A stretch of DNA of 64,000 bases from positions 18,185,001-18,249,000 of the forward strand of contig NC_065874.1 of assembly GCF_933775445.1 (NCBI RefSeq), read 5' to 3'. Made by a program: the position numbers and the translations under genes. The notes beneath the pieces are model-generated. The model made no database searches. It had not been told where the DNA came from and saw only the letters and a program-made list of their open reading frames with translations. Of the stretch, positions 23,041 through 34,945 are shown piece after piece (the stretch's first letter is position 1; each line of letters starts with the position of its first letter). Source of the stretch: Argentina anserina (lineage: Eukaryota; Streptophyta; Magnoliopsida; Rosales; Rosaceae).

Positions 23041-23650
23041 TGCAAGCTGGTGTGCTAAATGGTAGGAGTAGGAGTTCTATAGAAACAGAAGTTAGAAAGT
23101 ATGAATTGAGAATTTGTTAGAATCCACGTATCTCTTCACTTGCCTGAGTTATGGGTATCCACTGCATGGAACGGGATACCGAAAATTTACACTCCTTGGG
23201 TTGTATTTCATGGATGCATATTCATCCATCCCTTGGGTCCTTTTTTTTATTTATCTCTTTGCCTCATTTGGTTGTTTAATGATTAATTTTGTATTTGAAC
23301 CAAGAAGATGAATAATCCTTATTACTTAGAAATTTAAAGAGAAAGTTGGACCATAGTGTTTCTGCTCCCATGTTCTCAGCACTTCTGCGGCTCTACCATT
23401 CTTCAACAATGTTCATTTTATTGATTTGTTTTCTTGGTTTGTAAAATACTAAAATTTCCTATATTGAACATTTGAGCTCTTTCAACATTGCGGTTTTAGA
23501 CAAATGTACCCATTCGATTAATCGTTTGTTGGTCAGTTTAGTAGTCCTAATGTATTTACTAGCTGGAGGACATTCTGAGTATGCCGAAAAGAATATTACA
23601 AACAATTTTATCCGCAAAGCATAGTGTCACGAGGTTACTCTTTTGCTATG
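23041..23650. other. HYL1-like 3' flank, no further gene seen
   Basis: AT-rich sequence that probably holds the 3' UTR and polyadenylation region of the HYL1-like gene. No supported coding frame. Confidence 0.5.
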
Positions 23651-23891
23651 TAGCACGGACACGCCCCTGGGGTACTGTATTGCGTGTCCGACACGGACAC
23701 GGACACGCGCCAATACAGTCGGACACACGAACTAGAATTAGACACGCCTTGGACACGCCTCGAACACGTAAAGGACACAAGCTTGTCCACATTGGACACG
23801 GAACTTAAGGACACGAGTCCGGCGAAATCTTGATTCCAAGCTTCGATCATCGATGCAGATCTTCGAAGAGGAGAATAATCACACAAATTGC

Positions 23892-24422
23892 TTAGTTTTG
23901 CAGCAAGAAACAAAAGCGAGACCAAATCTTGAAGATCACCAAAGCGAGACCAAACCGAAGATCGAAGAAGATCACCAAAGCTAGACCAAATCTTCGGAGA
24001 GTGCAGTCGCCGAAACCAGTCGAGATCCACTCGAAGAAGTCACCGGAGAAGCTCCGGCTTCCGCAGCCCACAGATCTGGATCTGGAGACCTTTCGTTCGA
24101 ACGAAGAGGCTGAGGCTGTGGCTTGGCTGTTGGGGCTGTTGTCGTCTTCAACCTCCGTCTCAGCTTTATTCCTCAGACAAGAACCCAAAGACTTGTCCCT
24201 CCCAGCTGCTGTAGTTGTTGTCGCCGAAGATGCAAAAGACGAGGAAGAAGATATCTTGGAGTTGTCTCGGAAGCTCTTGTTGTGGATTTTCTTGGAAGTT
24301 TTGTGGTGGTGGTAGAGAAACGACCAGAACCCATTTCTCTTTCTGGGGCTAAACTCATCAGCAACATCCATGAAAAGACCCCTCCTCGGCGTCGTGGTCG
24401 ACTTGCTCCTCTTAAAAACCAT
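23892..24422 (-). pseudogene. Fragment of a plant gene with a Ser-rich, SRSRSVGCGSRSFSG-type C-terminus
   Basis: The minus-strand frame from the ATG at 24420-24422 to about 23892 gives 176 residues. Residues 1-140 look like real coding sequence: a basic N-terminus (KRSKSTTTPRRG), GFWSFLYHHH, a Ser-rich stretch, then FERKVSRSRSVGCGSRSFSG and DFFEWISTGFGDCTLRR. I believe this belongs to a plant-specific uncharacterised family but cannot name it with confidence. After this motif the frame runs into short tandem copies of a roughly 33-bp unit (23920-23998) that give low-complexity FGLALVIF, so the natural end is missing. Probably a captured or truncated gene piece rather than a working gene. Confidence 0.5.
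23920..23998. repeat. Short tandem repeat (unit about 33 bp) at the edge of the gene fragment
   Basis: The words GACCAAATCTTGAAGATCAC, GACCAAACCGAAGATCGAAG and TAGACCAAATCTTCGG recur with GATCACCAAAGC between them. This gives about 2.5 imperfect copies. Confidence 0.7.
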
Positions 24423-24571
24423 ATCCGCCGCGCGGCCATGACTATTCTCAGACCCATTGGCAGTCACATTTTTCTTAAACAACACCCAAACTAAAATTTT
24501 ATTTTATTTAAAATAATATTTAATTAACGTATCCAAAACGTGTCTGTGTCCAACAAAAATTTATTGAAACC

Positions 24572-25474
24572 GTGTGTAGATTTATTGAAAAAGCCTTAGA
24601 TCTTGTGTGTGAGCTAAGTGATAAAATAATTAAACTAGACGATCCTAATTTCATTTGCGTTGCACCAGAGATAATGAGGGATAGAAGATACATGCCGCAT
24701 TTTAAGGTATTTTTCATGTTTACTCGATTGTTTTTAGTATATAGTTATTTATGGTGTTGACAAATAACAATATTATTCACATGATTGTATTGGGGCTATT
24801 GATGGAGTGCATATTCCCGCTTTAAAAAGTGATGAAGAAAAAGCATCATTCATTAATAGAAAAGGAATACCAACACAAAATGTCATGGCGGTATGCAATT
24901 TCGATATGCAATTTATCTTTGTATGTGCTGGTTGGGAAGGGTCTGCTCATGATACAAGAGTGATGCAATCGGTTCTTCGAAATCCTGAAATGAATTTTCC
25001 TCATCCTCCACCAGGTAATATATTAAATTTAGTTAATCTTTGTTGGATATTCATGGTTAAAATGTCATTTTAATAAATTTTATTATATAACAATTTTATA
25101 GGTAAATATTATGTTGTGGATTCGGGATACCCTATGATGTCTAGATATTTGGGACCTTATAAAGGACCAAGACAACACTTCCAACAATATCGTAGGCAAG
25201 AACCAAGAAATAAAAGAGAATTATTTAACAAAATACACTCTTCACTTAGAGGTGTTATAGAACGCACATTTGGAGTTTGGAAAAAAAATAGAAGATTTTA
25301 AAAGACATGTAAGGATATTCATTCGAGAAGCAAGTTAAAATTGTCATTGCTACTATGACACTTCATAATTATATTAGAAGATATGCGCATCGTGATAGAC
25401 ATTTTGTTCGAGGTGAAGAAAGTGAAAATGGTGAAGGAGCTATGGAAGAAGAAGATGATGATGTAGAAGAATAA
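24572..25474 (+). pseudogene. PIF/Harbinger (HARBI1-like) transposase relic
   Basis: The pieces are colinear with the DDE nuclease of PIF/Harbinger elements: 24572-24706 (LDDPNFICVAPEI, then MPHFK), 24783-25014 (DCIGAIDGVHIPA with the first catalytic Asp, then GWEGSAHDTRVMQ with the second), and 25102-25474 (YYVVDSGYPM, then SSLRGVIERTFGVWK with the catalytic Glu). The intron 25015-25101 has GT and AG ends. The first intron (24707-24782) has a GT donor but its acceptor AG is lost. After about 25300 there is a frameshift, and the C-terminal TLHNYIRR segment is in another frame, ending at TAA 25472-25474. The N-terminal part is missing; the GGACACG-rich segment lies where it would be. Sequence near 25700-25835 (AAGCCAGTTTACCAAACAC and similar) may be its 3' end. 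Confidence 0.8.
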
Positions 25475-27242
25475 AACTCTCATGGTGCACAAGAAATGGA
25501 GACATTAAGAAACAACATTTCAAAATTTGATGGTTGCACATTTAGAATGAAAATATTTACATGTATGTAGTTACATCTATTCAATATTAATCATATGAAA
25601 TACTATTTTTCAAAAACTCAATTTGAAATTATCTTAAATGTCCAAATTAGTCATTTAACAATTAAAAGCATAAGTCAGCTTGAGTTTACAAAAGGTTCTG
25701 CCACTAAAAGTCACTTATAAAAGCCAGTTTACCAAACACTCAGCTAATTTACTTATCAGCTACTTATTTTCAGAAATAAGTATAAATCAGCTTATTTAAT
25801 AAGCCCAGCTGCACTAAACACAACCTCAGATCCCATCAACTTCTCTTCATCCATCCACCTTCAAAGAACCCAGAAATCTGAATTTGTTGAGAAATTAAAT
25901 ATCTAGTAAGTTTGGAGCGTACCAAGATAAAAAAAAGTACAAGATTACAGTAAAATTTTCATGTTTCATGTTCAGATATCTCTAGAAATACGAAGAGGAG
26001 AACAGTTTAATCTAAAAGTAGCTGCAAAGACCGGCAACATAGCAATCTACCAGAATAGAGAGTCAAAGATCGAAGAGAAGAGTGAGCAATCTGGATTGGA
26101 GAATGGAATTGAAGATAGAGGCATATAGGAAGGGGATGAGGTGAGAAATTGAAAGATGCGGTAGTGATGAAGAAAGTTTGTTTGTTTGTTTTGGTTTTAC
26201 AAATTTCTCACCATATTAGCTGAAGAACAAGATTAACTATGGAACATTTTTCTTAAAAAATTACACCAAATTTCTGGGTTCTTGATGTAGGAATGTAGGG
26301 TGGAGGTGGATAAGCTGATTGGATCGGAAATGGTGTTTCCGTGTTTTTATGCATCTTGCAAGCCCCAGTCCAAATTGGTGGAGCTGCCTCTCCAGGACTA
26401 TGCTCTTTGCTTCATCGAACGCCCAAACGCTGCGTTTTGTAAACTTTATTGTTTCAAGTCTCCCGATGCAGTTTGACAACGAAAGAAACCAAGTTGGAGC
26501 TTCTCCATTCACTGGCTTATACTCGGTGTTTGCCAATTTTTATCTAGGGAACATTCGTTCATGTTCTTACTGAGAAGAAAAGAATTCATATTCGTGGTGA
26601 CTGGAATTATTTCTAGTTGCATTAGGATTAGTGTCTGATTGAGATTCACCCCTTTGAGGAGCAAAATGACTCCGTTGCTTTTAGTGAGTAGTGACTAAGT
26701 GAGCGGCAAGACGAGTGTCAATTGGTTTACATCATCAGTTCATATTCTATATTTTGGATAACCAGATTAAATAGTAAAGAACAAAAAATTCAGCCTCCTA
26801 TTCTATTCAACTCCGGTAAATTTTTTGGGTCAAAGTAGGATACAGAGCTTCAGCGCTTAACATGTCATAATGGTATAGATCTTGGCCGTAATTGACCAAG
26901 GAAAAGAACATCAAGTAATTCACCAGTGTACATACGCAAAAACTAGGATGAGTATATGCAAATGATTATTTATTATAATGAAACAAAACTAAAGCGTATA
27001 CCACAAAAACTAAACTTTATATAATGTGAAACTAGTAATTTGCTCTGCAATTGTCTATCTACATTGATATACCAGGAAGTCACACAGCTCACGGAACAAA
27101 TCCAGGTAAACAGCTCAACTAAACACCTGGATGGCTATTCTAGTATCGATTATATTGTATGCAGCAATAAAAAGGAAATGCTAAGAACTAACCCCATATG
27201 AGCACAAAATCAACTGCGAAAACTGATCAATAAGTATGCCAA
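25475..27242. other. Spacer; possible Harbinger end, no supported gene
   Basis: Around 25690-25835 the sequence has the style of a DNA-transposon end (AAAAGCCAGTTTACCAAACA, then CTGCACTAAACACAACCTCA). A frame at 26261-26536 on the minus strand encodes about 90 residues with no recognisable motif. The rest is AT-rich and includes the presumed 3' UTR of the receptor kinase gene near 27242. Confidence 0.4.
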
Positions 27243-30200
27243 CTATCGAGCATCGTTAGAAGTGAAGGAATCTGCAAATCCACTGGGTCTAGGAGGAATA
27301 CTACCATTGCTGTCTTCCAGGCTAGTACAGCTGACCTCTCTGCCTTCCGCTTCCTTCCAACCTTTTATCATCTGGGAAAGAGGTAGAGTATAATCAATTC
27401 CAGAGGCACTTTCTAATTCATTATCAAATGGTTTCCACTTTTCAACAAGTTGGCCTAGCACGTTCACTGCATGTCCCATGTCAGGCCGATGAGTTGGCTC
27501 CCTCGCAGTGCAATGTCCAGCAAGTTCAGCTATTATGGAGATGCTTTCAAAAGTTTCGTCAGTAACCTCAATAGTTGCATCAACTGCATCCTTTAGCGTC
27601 TCCTTGCTCGACTTGATTCGCCAAAACCACTCGGCCAAATACCGACTTTCCTCTGGCCTTTTCTCATCAAGTGCCATTAATCCAGTCACGAGTTCCATTA
27701 ACACTACGCCAAAGCTGAACACATCCACCTTAGTTGTGATTTTCCCCATCACTGAAAACATGTATATGAGTCAGTATTACACATACAATGAGTTGAAAAC
27801 TTCCCCAAAAAAGAAAGCCTTCAATGATCTGCAAGATATCCCATAATATATAGAATGATTTATCTCTTAAAAACTACCCGGAAAATTTGACCAACACAAT
27901 ACTGACTATAGAATCATCCTGTGTTCATGACTTTACTATGTCATCGGTTTTTATGTCTCGAGAATTGTACAAGTGGCTAGTAGGCTTGCACCTTGGTCTG
28001 AACTTGAAATGATATCTTCTCTCAAAACAGAAAATAAATAAAAAGATTGATTGTATGTACGATAGTTGTAGACATGATTTACTAGTACAAGAAATCATGT
28101 CTATGGCCCAAAACACTGAACATTTGTATATATGGCAACAACATGAGAAATCAATATTGCAATTAAAGTCTTATTGCCTGGTGAAAAGGAAGGATAAAAA
28201 TGCTTTTCCAGTGGCAAACAAATGAAAAGCTCTTCAAGTAAAGAGCTAAGTACTAGTGCTGACAATCTCTTTCTTAGAAAACTAAAATTCTAAATCGCCA
28301 TAAGGTAACTGATTTCAAACAGGCCAAGAATGATGTTCCAGTTATCAGACACATTATACTACACTATAGGAAAGTGAAAACTTCTCAAGAAATGGTTCGG
28401 TTCAATTTCAATAGAAAAAAACATTCTGATTTGGATTTGATTCAACTCTGTGCTTCAATTTTACTACAAGCAAATGCCCTACGACTCTGCCCTGAAAACC
28501 AACAAGTTTAAACACAACTACCAAGTCTCAGAAAATAAAATGTTCTAAGGAACTGTAAGAGAAGTACATATGTCATTGTTCCAATTTGGATTATAAAGAA
28601 CACAAGAAGTACTAAAAGTTAAAACGCTAAAAAGACAGGATATGTAAACCCCTACAGATTATGATAAATTTTTACATGCTCCACATATTACTATAGTTTT
28701 AATTCATTTGTATTTATGAAACTGGGAATCAAAACTCTTACCTGCATATTCAGGTGCAAGGTATCCAAATGTCCCGGCAAGCCTAGTCGCAACAGATTTC
28801 TCCCCATCCGGAGCAAGTTTGACCAATCCAAAATCAGAAACTTTTGCATGGAAGTCATCAGCCAGAAGAATATTAGAAGATTTGAGATCTCGGTGGATGA
28901 AGGTCTGGCGAGCTAAATTGTGCAGATATTCAATCCCTCTGGCCACATCCAATGCAATTATAAGTCTCCTTGTCCAAGACAAAGGCTTCAGACTGAGGGA
29001 CTTCCAATGGAAAAGATGCCTGCTAAGAGCGCCTTGAGACATATACTCATAGATAAGAAGCCTTTCACTCCCTTCAACGGAGTAACCCAACAAAGAAACC
29101 AAATGTCGATGTCGGACCTTTGAAAGAACAGCAATTTCTGCCTGAAATTCATCCAGTCCTTTACTGCTGATAATACCTCCCTCCATTCTCTTAACAGCCA
29201 TACTTGTCCCATCTTCTAGTTCACCCTTGTAAACAGTTCCAAATCCACCACGGCCTAGCTCGTTTTCAGGTGCAAAGTTATTAGTCACCTTTCGAAGAAC
29301 TTGAACAGATATGACAAGGCTACCGGACTCAATCATATGAGAGCTGTCTGTTCCACTGCTGTTGTTACTGAAATAAGTAGTCCCAGTCTTAGTTGATAAG
29401 CTTCCGTAGTTATTGCTCGAAACTGCAACCTTAAGCTTGTTTTCTGGATCAGATGGGTCTCTAGGGTGTACCACAATGGAACAAGGAGCCTCCAAGATTC
29501 TTTTTTTGTACTTATACCAGTACACAGATAGACATATCAACAGAAGAATTGCAAAGACAACTATAATTGCAACTCCAGCCACAACAACCATTCGATTAGA
29601 TGTTTTGGAGCTTTTAAGTTGAGTTTCCGACTTAGGTGGACCTGCATTTGAGGCAGCTGGGAAAGGCGGACTAGGGGAGCCAGGTGATTGAGCTGGTTTT
29701 GTGGTACCTGATGGCGGATTTTCTGCTGGAGCTGGAGTTTGGAGTGGGGATGGGCTGGTCGGTAAAGGAGGTGGGGTTGTTTTACCAGCAACTAGAAGAG
29801 GATTTCCATCAATATTCAGTTTCACACTATCACGAAATTTCGGCAAAGGAGGCTTAATATTGTTTCCACTTATATCCAATGTTTTCAAGGATTTCAAGTC
29901 AGAAAGATTATTAGGAACTGTACCACTTATATCATTTCCAGCAAGTATTATGGTAACCAGAGAATCTAAACTCACAAGCGAAGGACTCAGCTTACCAGTC
30001 AGATTACGCTTAGGCAAATTGATGACAGAAACTTTCTGCGAATTGCAACTTATTCCCAGCCATGGCCCCCCACAGGGATCATTACCAGACCAATCAGAGG
30101 TCAGAAGTGATGGGTAACTCAGATCATCAAGAAAATCCAGAAGTGCAGTAACTTGTGGGGCACATAAAAGTCCAGGATCAGATTGACAAAATGAATTAGA

Positions 30201-31145
30201 ATTATAGGAAACATTACCAGATAGAAACTTTGGAATTGGACCCATAAACTGGTTGTTTGCCAGGTCCAACTGGTCTAGCTTCATCTTGGCCAATGCCTGA
30301 GGAATCTGACCCATAAGTTGGTTACCATTGAGGTTGAGTTCCTTAAGAGATACAAGATCTCCAATGTTATCTGGTATTGTCCCCGTGAATTTGTTTCCAT
30401 GCAGCCAAACTTGTGTCAAAGAAGTCATTGATCCAATAACATCAATTGGACCAGTCATCCCACCACCATCTTGTTGATTATTCAACCACAAAATCTGCAA
30501 CAAAGACTGTCCAAAGCTCTTGGGCAAACCACCAGTTAATTTGTTAAACGAAAGTTGCAGCATTTGGAGATTCGACAATGTGCCTAAGAATTCAGGCACT
30601 TGTCCAACCAAGTTACACTCAATCAAGGAAAGATTTTGTAACTGAGCTGATTTTCCCAACTCATCAGGAATAGACCAACCAGTAGACTCATTCAGCGGAT
30701 TGTGATCCAAAGCCAAGACAGTGAGACCATCAAGGCCATTGAAGAAATCCGAGGGGATGGTATCAAATTTATTGCTGCCCAAATAAGCATACTTGAGTTC
30801 AGATAAGCCACTAAAAGTGGGCAACTTGCCATGGAAGTTGTTCCTCTGGAGACCAATGTTGGAGAGCTTTGAGAGCTGATTAAAGTTCTGAGGCAGATGT
30901 CCTATAAGCCCCATACCCTGAACTTGAATCTGCGAAACTCTATCCCCATTACAAAACACATGAGGCCATTTGGAGCCACAAGGATCATCCCCATTCTCTG
31001 GCCATTCAAGAAGCTCTGAATTCTCCACCCCTTTTCTAAAATCATTCAGAATCTTCATGTCATCAGGGTTGGTAGCACCATATGCCACACCCAATACACA
31101 CAGAAACATCAAATTCCCTACCCTCAACATCCTATCCATGCCCAT
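27243..31145 (-). CDS. TMK: TMK-family LRR receptor-like kinase
   Basis: Two exons, 31145-28742 and 27751-27243 (minus), joined across a GT-AG intron in phase 1 that splits the codon after APEYA, give 970 residues, normal for TMK kinases. I chose the ATG at 31143-31145; the frame upstream begins with GTG. Order: signal peptide (residues 1-25, hydrophobic LMFLCVLGVAYG); LRR cap with DDPCGSKWPHVFC; a first LRR block; a non-LRR island with a second cap, NDPCGGPWLGISC; a short second LRR block; a Pro/Ser-rich juxtamembrane stretch; one membrane helix (about 515-540, VAGVAIIVVFAILLLICLSV). The kinase domain has GRGGFGTVYKG, MAVKRM with the ATP-binding Lys, HRDLKSSN, DFG and APEYA, so it looks catalytically competent. 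The two-block ectodomain is characteristic of TMK proteins, which in Arabidopsis act in auxin signalling at the plasma membrane. Assignment to TMK1-4 is not possible by eye. No frameshifts. Confidence 0.93.
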
Positions 31146-32639
31146 ATCAAACACTCCACAATGCCACCGACATAAATTTCAACCCCAAAAAACCACAAAA
31201 CAGAGTATAACAAACACAACCCAATTCAGAAACGCAGAGAAGGATTCAGAACCTGAGATTATACGCCGAGCAGAGCAAAACCCAGATGGGAAATTCGACA
31301 CCAATCACCCAAAGCACACTATTTTCACTCACTTTTTTTTTTCGCAAGATTCAGAAACAGTTGAGAGAAAATTAAAGGCCTGGTCTTGTAAAAGGTTATG
31401 TGCTAAGTGCAAACCACCTAAATGAGAAAGTGAGAGTGAACAGCAACAACAAGGGTTAATCATAATCACAATCCTCTCGCTTTCTTTACCTTTCCAGAAA
31501 GCCACAGTCAGTCAATGTTGTGGTGGGTCGTCTAATCACTATTTGCCTGAAATCAGTGAACAATGTCGACGAGGGTGACAGTGACACATCACTATCCCAA
31601 GTGTCAGCAGCGGCCACAGAGAGACAGAAAAGATTAAATCTTTTTCACGCACTTCTTCTTCTTCTTCTTCTTCTTGCAAGAGATGACAAATAAAGAATGG
31701 TAAAAAAAATCCAAAACAGAACTGATCTGAAGATCTTGTTCAAACTGGGGTCGGCTTGTGATTTACAAGGAAGCTCCGCAGGTTACGGGTTTGGAGGTTT
31801 CGGCTTTACGCTTTGGAACGATATCTCCATTGAATCATGGAGTTTCGGTTTTGCTGAGAATTGTTTTAGTAATTAAGAGAGGAAAATGAAGAGCTTTCAT
31901 TTTCTTTTTTTTTGGTGTCGAGAAAATAAAAGTGTGCTGTTTCCTTTTTGTTTTGTCTGAGGATCTGGGAAGAGTGTGTGTCACGCTGCTCTGCCTACTT
32001 GGTGTGAGGGCTAGGACACGCGTCGAGTAATTATAGGTCATGCGTTCCATCAGAGTGAAGGCGTTTGGGACAAAAGAGAAGTTGCGCATGGCAGTCGATC
32101 CACATAAATGAGGGATATAGTGGAGAGAATATCACATCTATGCCCCCGGTTTCGTGGCGCTAACATAATCACGCAGCTAATCACTCATGTAAGGACTCAG
32201 CTAATTAATCTTACATGCATGCCGGCCTTGACCGATCTCAGTACCTTCTGCTTTGAGTGCCTGCCTGACACCGATGGTAGAATGAAGTGAAGGCCTTGAG
32301 TATTGGTGTAAGAGAAAGGATGAGCTAACCAAGTTTTTTGAGACCTAGGACAGAGGAAGAATATAAATATATATATATATATGTTCAAATTAAAGAATTC
32401 TCATTTGTATTACAAAGAGAGCATAAGGGGGAAATTGAGTTGTGTCTTTTGAACCTTAAAGCATTAACTGGTAGAGCGTTTGAAAACGTCTTCCATAAGA
32501 ACAAGAAGAATTTGATCTTTGGTAGGGTTTTATTTTCCAGATGAACTTCCAGAATTTAGAAGGGATTGAGGTTGAGTGATGCTGATGGATGATGCAATCT
32601 AAAGTTTTTGGAACAATTAATTAATTACCTTCTTATATC
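31146..32639. other. 5' flank of the TMK gene and spacer
   Basis: Holds the promoter and 5' UTR of the minus-strand kinase gene. A CTT tract (31652-31674) reads as GAA repeats on the gene strand, a composition common in plant 5' leaders and promoters. A TA tract is at 32367-32382. No other gene seen. Confidence 0.5.
31652..31674. repeat. (CTT)n microsatellite upstream of the TMK gene
   Basis: Seven or more CTT units in a row, read directly. Confidence 0.9.
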
Positions 32640-33363
32640 CACTTTTACATGAATTTACTAATAAAAACCTGACCTTAAGCCCGTCCAAACTAATACATAT
32701 GGTTCATCTGAAGTACCACAAATTGTTGCTTGTATGGCACATAATGAATTATCAGGGACCAGATGTTGAATCCGAGAGAGATTCCAAGACTCAGAATGCC
32801 TATCAATTATTTCTTCGAATAATGAAGATGTATTCAAGAGAGAGCATGACTCCTAAAAATCATAGGAGACGAGCATGGAATCCAGTTATCCCTCCCTCCA
32901 AGGGTCAACAGAAGGACCATTCCAGAAGGAGAAGCCCTTTTTTACTAGAAGAGCATAACTAAACTCAAACAACCAATGCCACCCTCATCTTTTGGCAATC
33001 TGAGTACCTCCCAAATTTTCTAATGCAGTCTAAGAGCTCAAACTATCCCCACAACTAGAAGTTGCAAGTGTCGAATTAATGTCTTTGTAAGTGAAAGCAG
33101 GAAGGGTTGACATGGAGTAAGTAGGACTTGCTAAAGCCACAATCTTTATTATAATTTCCTTTCCTGCCTAATTAAGTGTGGCACCAATTACCTGCAATTT
33201 TTTTTCTCAATCTTTACTTCTACAAATTTCAAAGCAGCCTCTTTAGATTTTTCCCACACTGTTGGAAGGCGAAGATACGTCTTTTAATCAAGACTAGATG
33301 CATCTTTAACACTATACTGAGAAGATCAACTATCTAATTCTTCTATTATGGCTAAAAAGAAAG
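32640..33363 (-). pseudogene. LINE reverse-transcriptase relic, downstream part
   Basis: On the minus strand, after passing 33358, the frame contains KTYLRLPTVWEKSKEAALKF. This matches the conserved segment after the catalytic domain of plant L1-type LINE reverse transcriptases (KYLGLP...GKSK). It is followed by a degraded stretch with GFSFWNGPSVDPWREG and WNLSRIQHLVPDNSLCAI, both typical of the region before the LINE RNase H or zinc-finger end. Many stops. It continues in the same frame from the piece at 57984-58366, with element C inserted between them. Confidence 0.75.
33359..33363. repeat. Left target-site duplication of element C (GAAAG)
   Basis: GAAAG here and at 57984-57988, immediately outside the two LTRs of element C. 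Confidence 0.85.
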
Positions 33364-33856
33364 TGATGCAGAACAGATGGCACGAAGAATCGAAGAGCAA
33401 ATGGACCGACGCAAGAAATGGAAGGCCGGTAATGTTCATGTTTGGACTACGAGCTCAGAATAAGGGGAATGATACCTTTTCAAAAATAAAACGGCGCTAG
33501 AAACCAAATTTGTTGCTTTGCCATGACGTGGGTCCTTTTTCGGGCATCCAACGTCGTTTAAACCCTCAAAAACTGCTTTTAGTGTTTTTCGATTTTATTT
33601 TGGAAATTATTTGTTTTGGATTTTATTTTATTTTAACCCATGGGCTTAATTAGGCTTTTGTTAGCGCCATATGGTTTCGTTTTAGTATTTAAGCTACTTC
33701 ATGTGGTTGTATAAGACATCTTTGATATTATAAAACTGTTGAGTTCTCTCAATATTCATGGTGGATTTTAGAACTTCTCGTGGATTCGGGAAACCATAGT
33801 CTTGTGGATTCAAGGCTACCGTTAGTGGATTCTAACGGATTAGTTCCGCTACATTA
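33364..33856 (+). repeat. 5' LTR of element C (493 bp)
   Basis: Begins TGATGCAGAACAGATGG and ends CTACATTA; the partner copy at 57493-57983 begins TGATGTAGAACAGATG and ends CTGCATTA. TTTAAGC and TATTTAAGC near 33690 may be core promoter elements. A recurrent word, GTGGATTC, appears near the end; the 3' LTR has extra copies of it. Confidence 0.88.
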
Positions 33857-33858
33857 GT

Positions 33859-33870
33859 TGGTATCAGAGC
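33859..33870 (+). other. Primer-binding site of element C (tRNA-iMet)
   Basis: TGGTATCAGAGC, an exact match to the plant initiator-tRNA-Met type, 2 nt after the LTR end. Confidence 0.92.
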
Positions 33871-33905
33871 AGGTTATTTTCCTGGTGGTTTTCAATTCGT
33901 ATTCA

Positions 33906-34945
33906 ATGGCTGATCAACCTGTTACGAAGGCCGAGCTCAATGCTCGGATAACTGAGTTGCAAAATCAGATTTGTCAGATTTTGGTGCTAGGCCAAAACAA
34001 CAACAACAATAACAATAATCCAAAACGTGAAGAGGATAATGGCTCTGAGTCGGAGGGAGAACTTTTTGTTGCTGGTAGTGATAAACTGATTAATCCAACT
34101 GATTATAAGATGAAGGCTAAAATTCCAACTTTCTCGGGGTATCTAAAAATTGAGGATTTCCTTGATTGGTTGGTAGAAGTGACAGATTCTTTGATATGAT
34201 GGAGGTGCAAGAGACAAAGAGAGTAAATATGGTGGCCTTTAGATTCAATAGTAGTGTTGTTATGTGGTGGGATACGTTACAGCAACAACGGCGGAGGCAA
34301 GGAAAGAAACCAGTTCAGACATGGCGGAGAATGAAGCAACTCTTAAGGGATCGGTTTTTCCATGCAGATTATGAACAAATACCCTATCGCATGTACATAG
34401 ACTGTGTGCAAGGCAGTAGAACAGTAGATGAATATACTAATGAGTTTCTAGGGCTAGCAGAACGTAATGAATTGAGGGAATCAGAGGCTCAATAGGTGGC
34501 GAGGTATTTGAGTGGATTAAGACCTTCCATTCAGGAGAGAATCAGTCTATAGACTGTGTGGACTATAGTTGCAGCTCAAAATTTAGCATTAAAGGCTGAG
34601 ATGATGGAGAAGGCGAAGAAACATTTCAACTCATCCGAACTAGGAAGGCAAAATCCTACATATGAGAGGACTATCATTCTTGTCAAGACAAGAGAAAGTA
34701 GCAAAGCTGCTAAAAAGCCCAACAATCCTAATCAGACTGGGAACCCTAATCAGAACCAGAAGACAAATCCTTATGCTAAGCCTTTTCGAGCTATTTGTTA
34801 TCGTTGCAAGAAACCTGGTCATTGTTCTAATGTTTGTCTTGAAAGAAAGAAGGTGAATTTAGTAGAGAATGAAGGAGAGAATGATGAAGAGGAAGAGGAT
34901 AGAGAAGATGATGATTACTGTGGGGCTGACTTTGCTATCAAATAA
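33906..34945 (+). pseudogene. Element C gag, frameshifted
   Basis: ATG at 33906-33908. Order: a coiled N-terminus with an Asn run, the segment KAKIPTFSGYLKIEDFLDWL, then (after a shift near 34180) the gag core VVMWWDTLQQQRRRQGKKPV with YRMYIDCVQGSRTVDEYTNE. Stops interrupt near 34493 and 34551. The CCHC zinc knuckle CYRCKKPGHCSNVC is intact at about 34795-34840, followed by an acidic tail ending at TAA 34943-34945. In an active element this protein packages the RNA. Confidence 0.85.

Larger units (their letters stand above)
23651..24560. mobile_element. GGACACG-rich segment carrying an antisense gene fragment; possible gene-capturing element
   Basis: The left side (23651-23830) has about ten copies of GGACACG-like words, including GTGTCCGACACGGACACGGA (about 23684-23703). 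The right side (24535-24560) has AACGTGTCTGTGTCC, whose reverse complement GGACACAGACACG nearly matches the left GGACACGGACACG. Between them lies a GC-richer piece of an unrelated gene (23892-24422, minus). This layout would fit a non-autonomous element with terminal inverted repeats that picked up a gene fragment, but the repeat match is short and no target duplication was found. The segment abuts the Harbinger transposase relic on its right. Confidence 0.35.

Noticed and set aside
23929..24315. Plus-strand 128-codon frame with basic, Ser-rich composition
   Set aside because: The opposite strand carries the better-structured SRSRSVGCGSRSFSG frame, so this is its complement.
26261..26573. Overlapping frames of 84-91 codons on both strands
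   Set aside because: No motif, no exon partner and no codon pattern that favours either strand.
32699..32962. Plus-strand 87-codon frame
   Set aside because: It lies antisense to a decayed LINE segment with recognisable LINE motifs on the minus strand.
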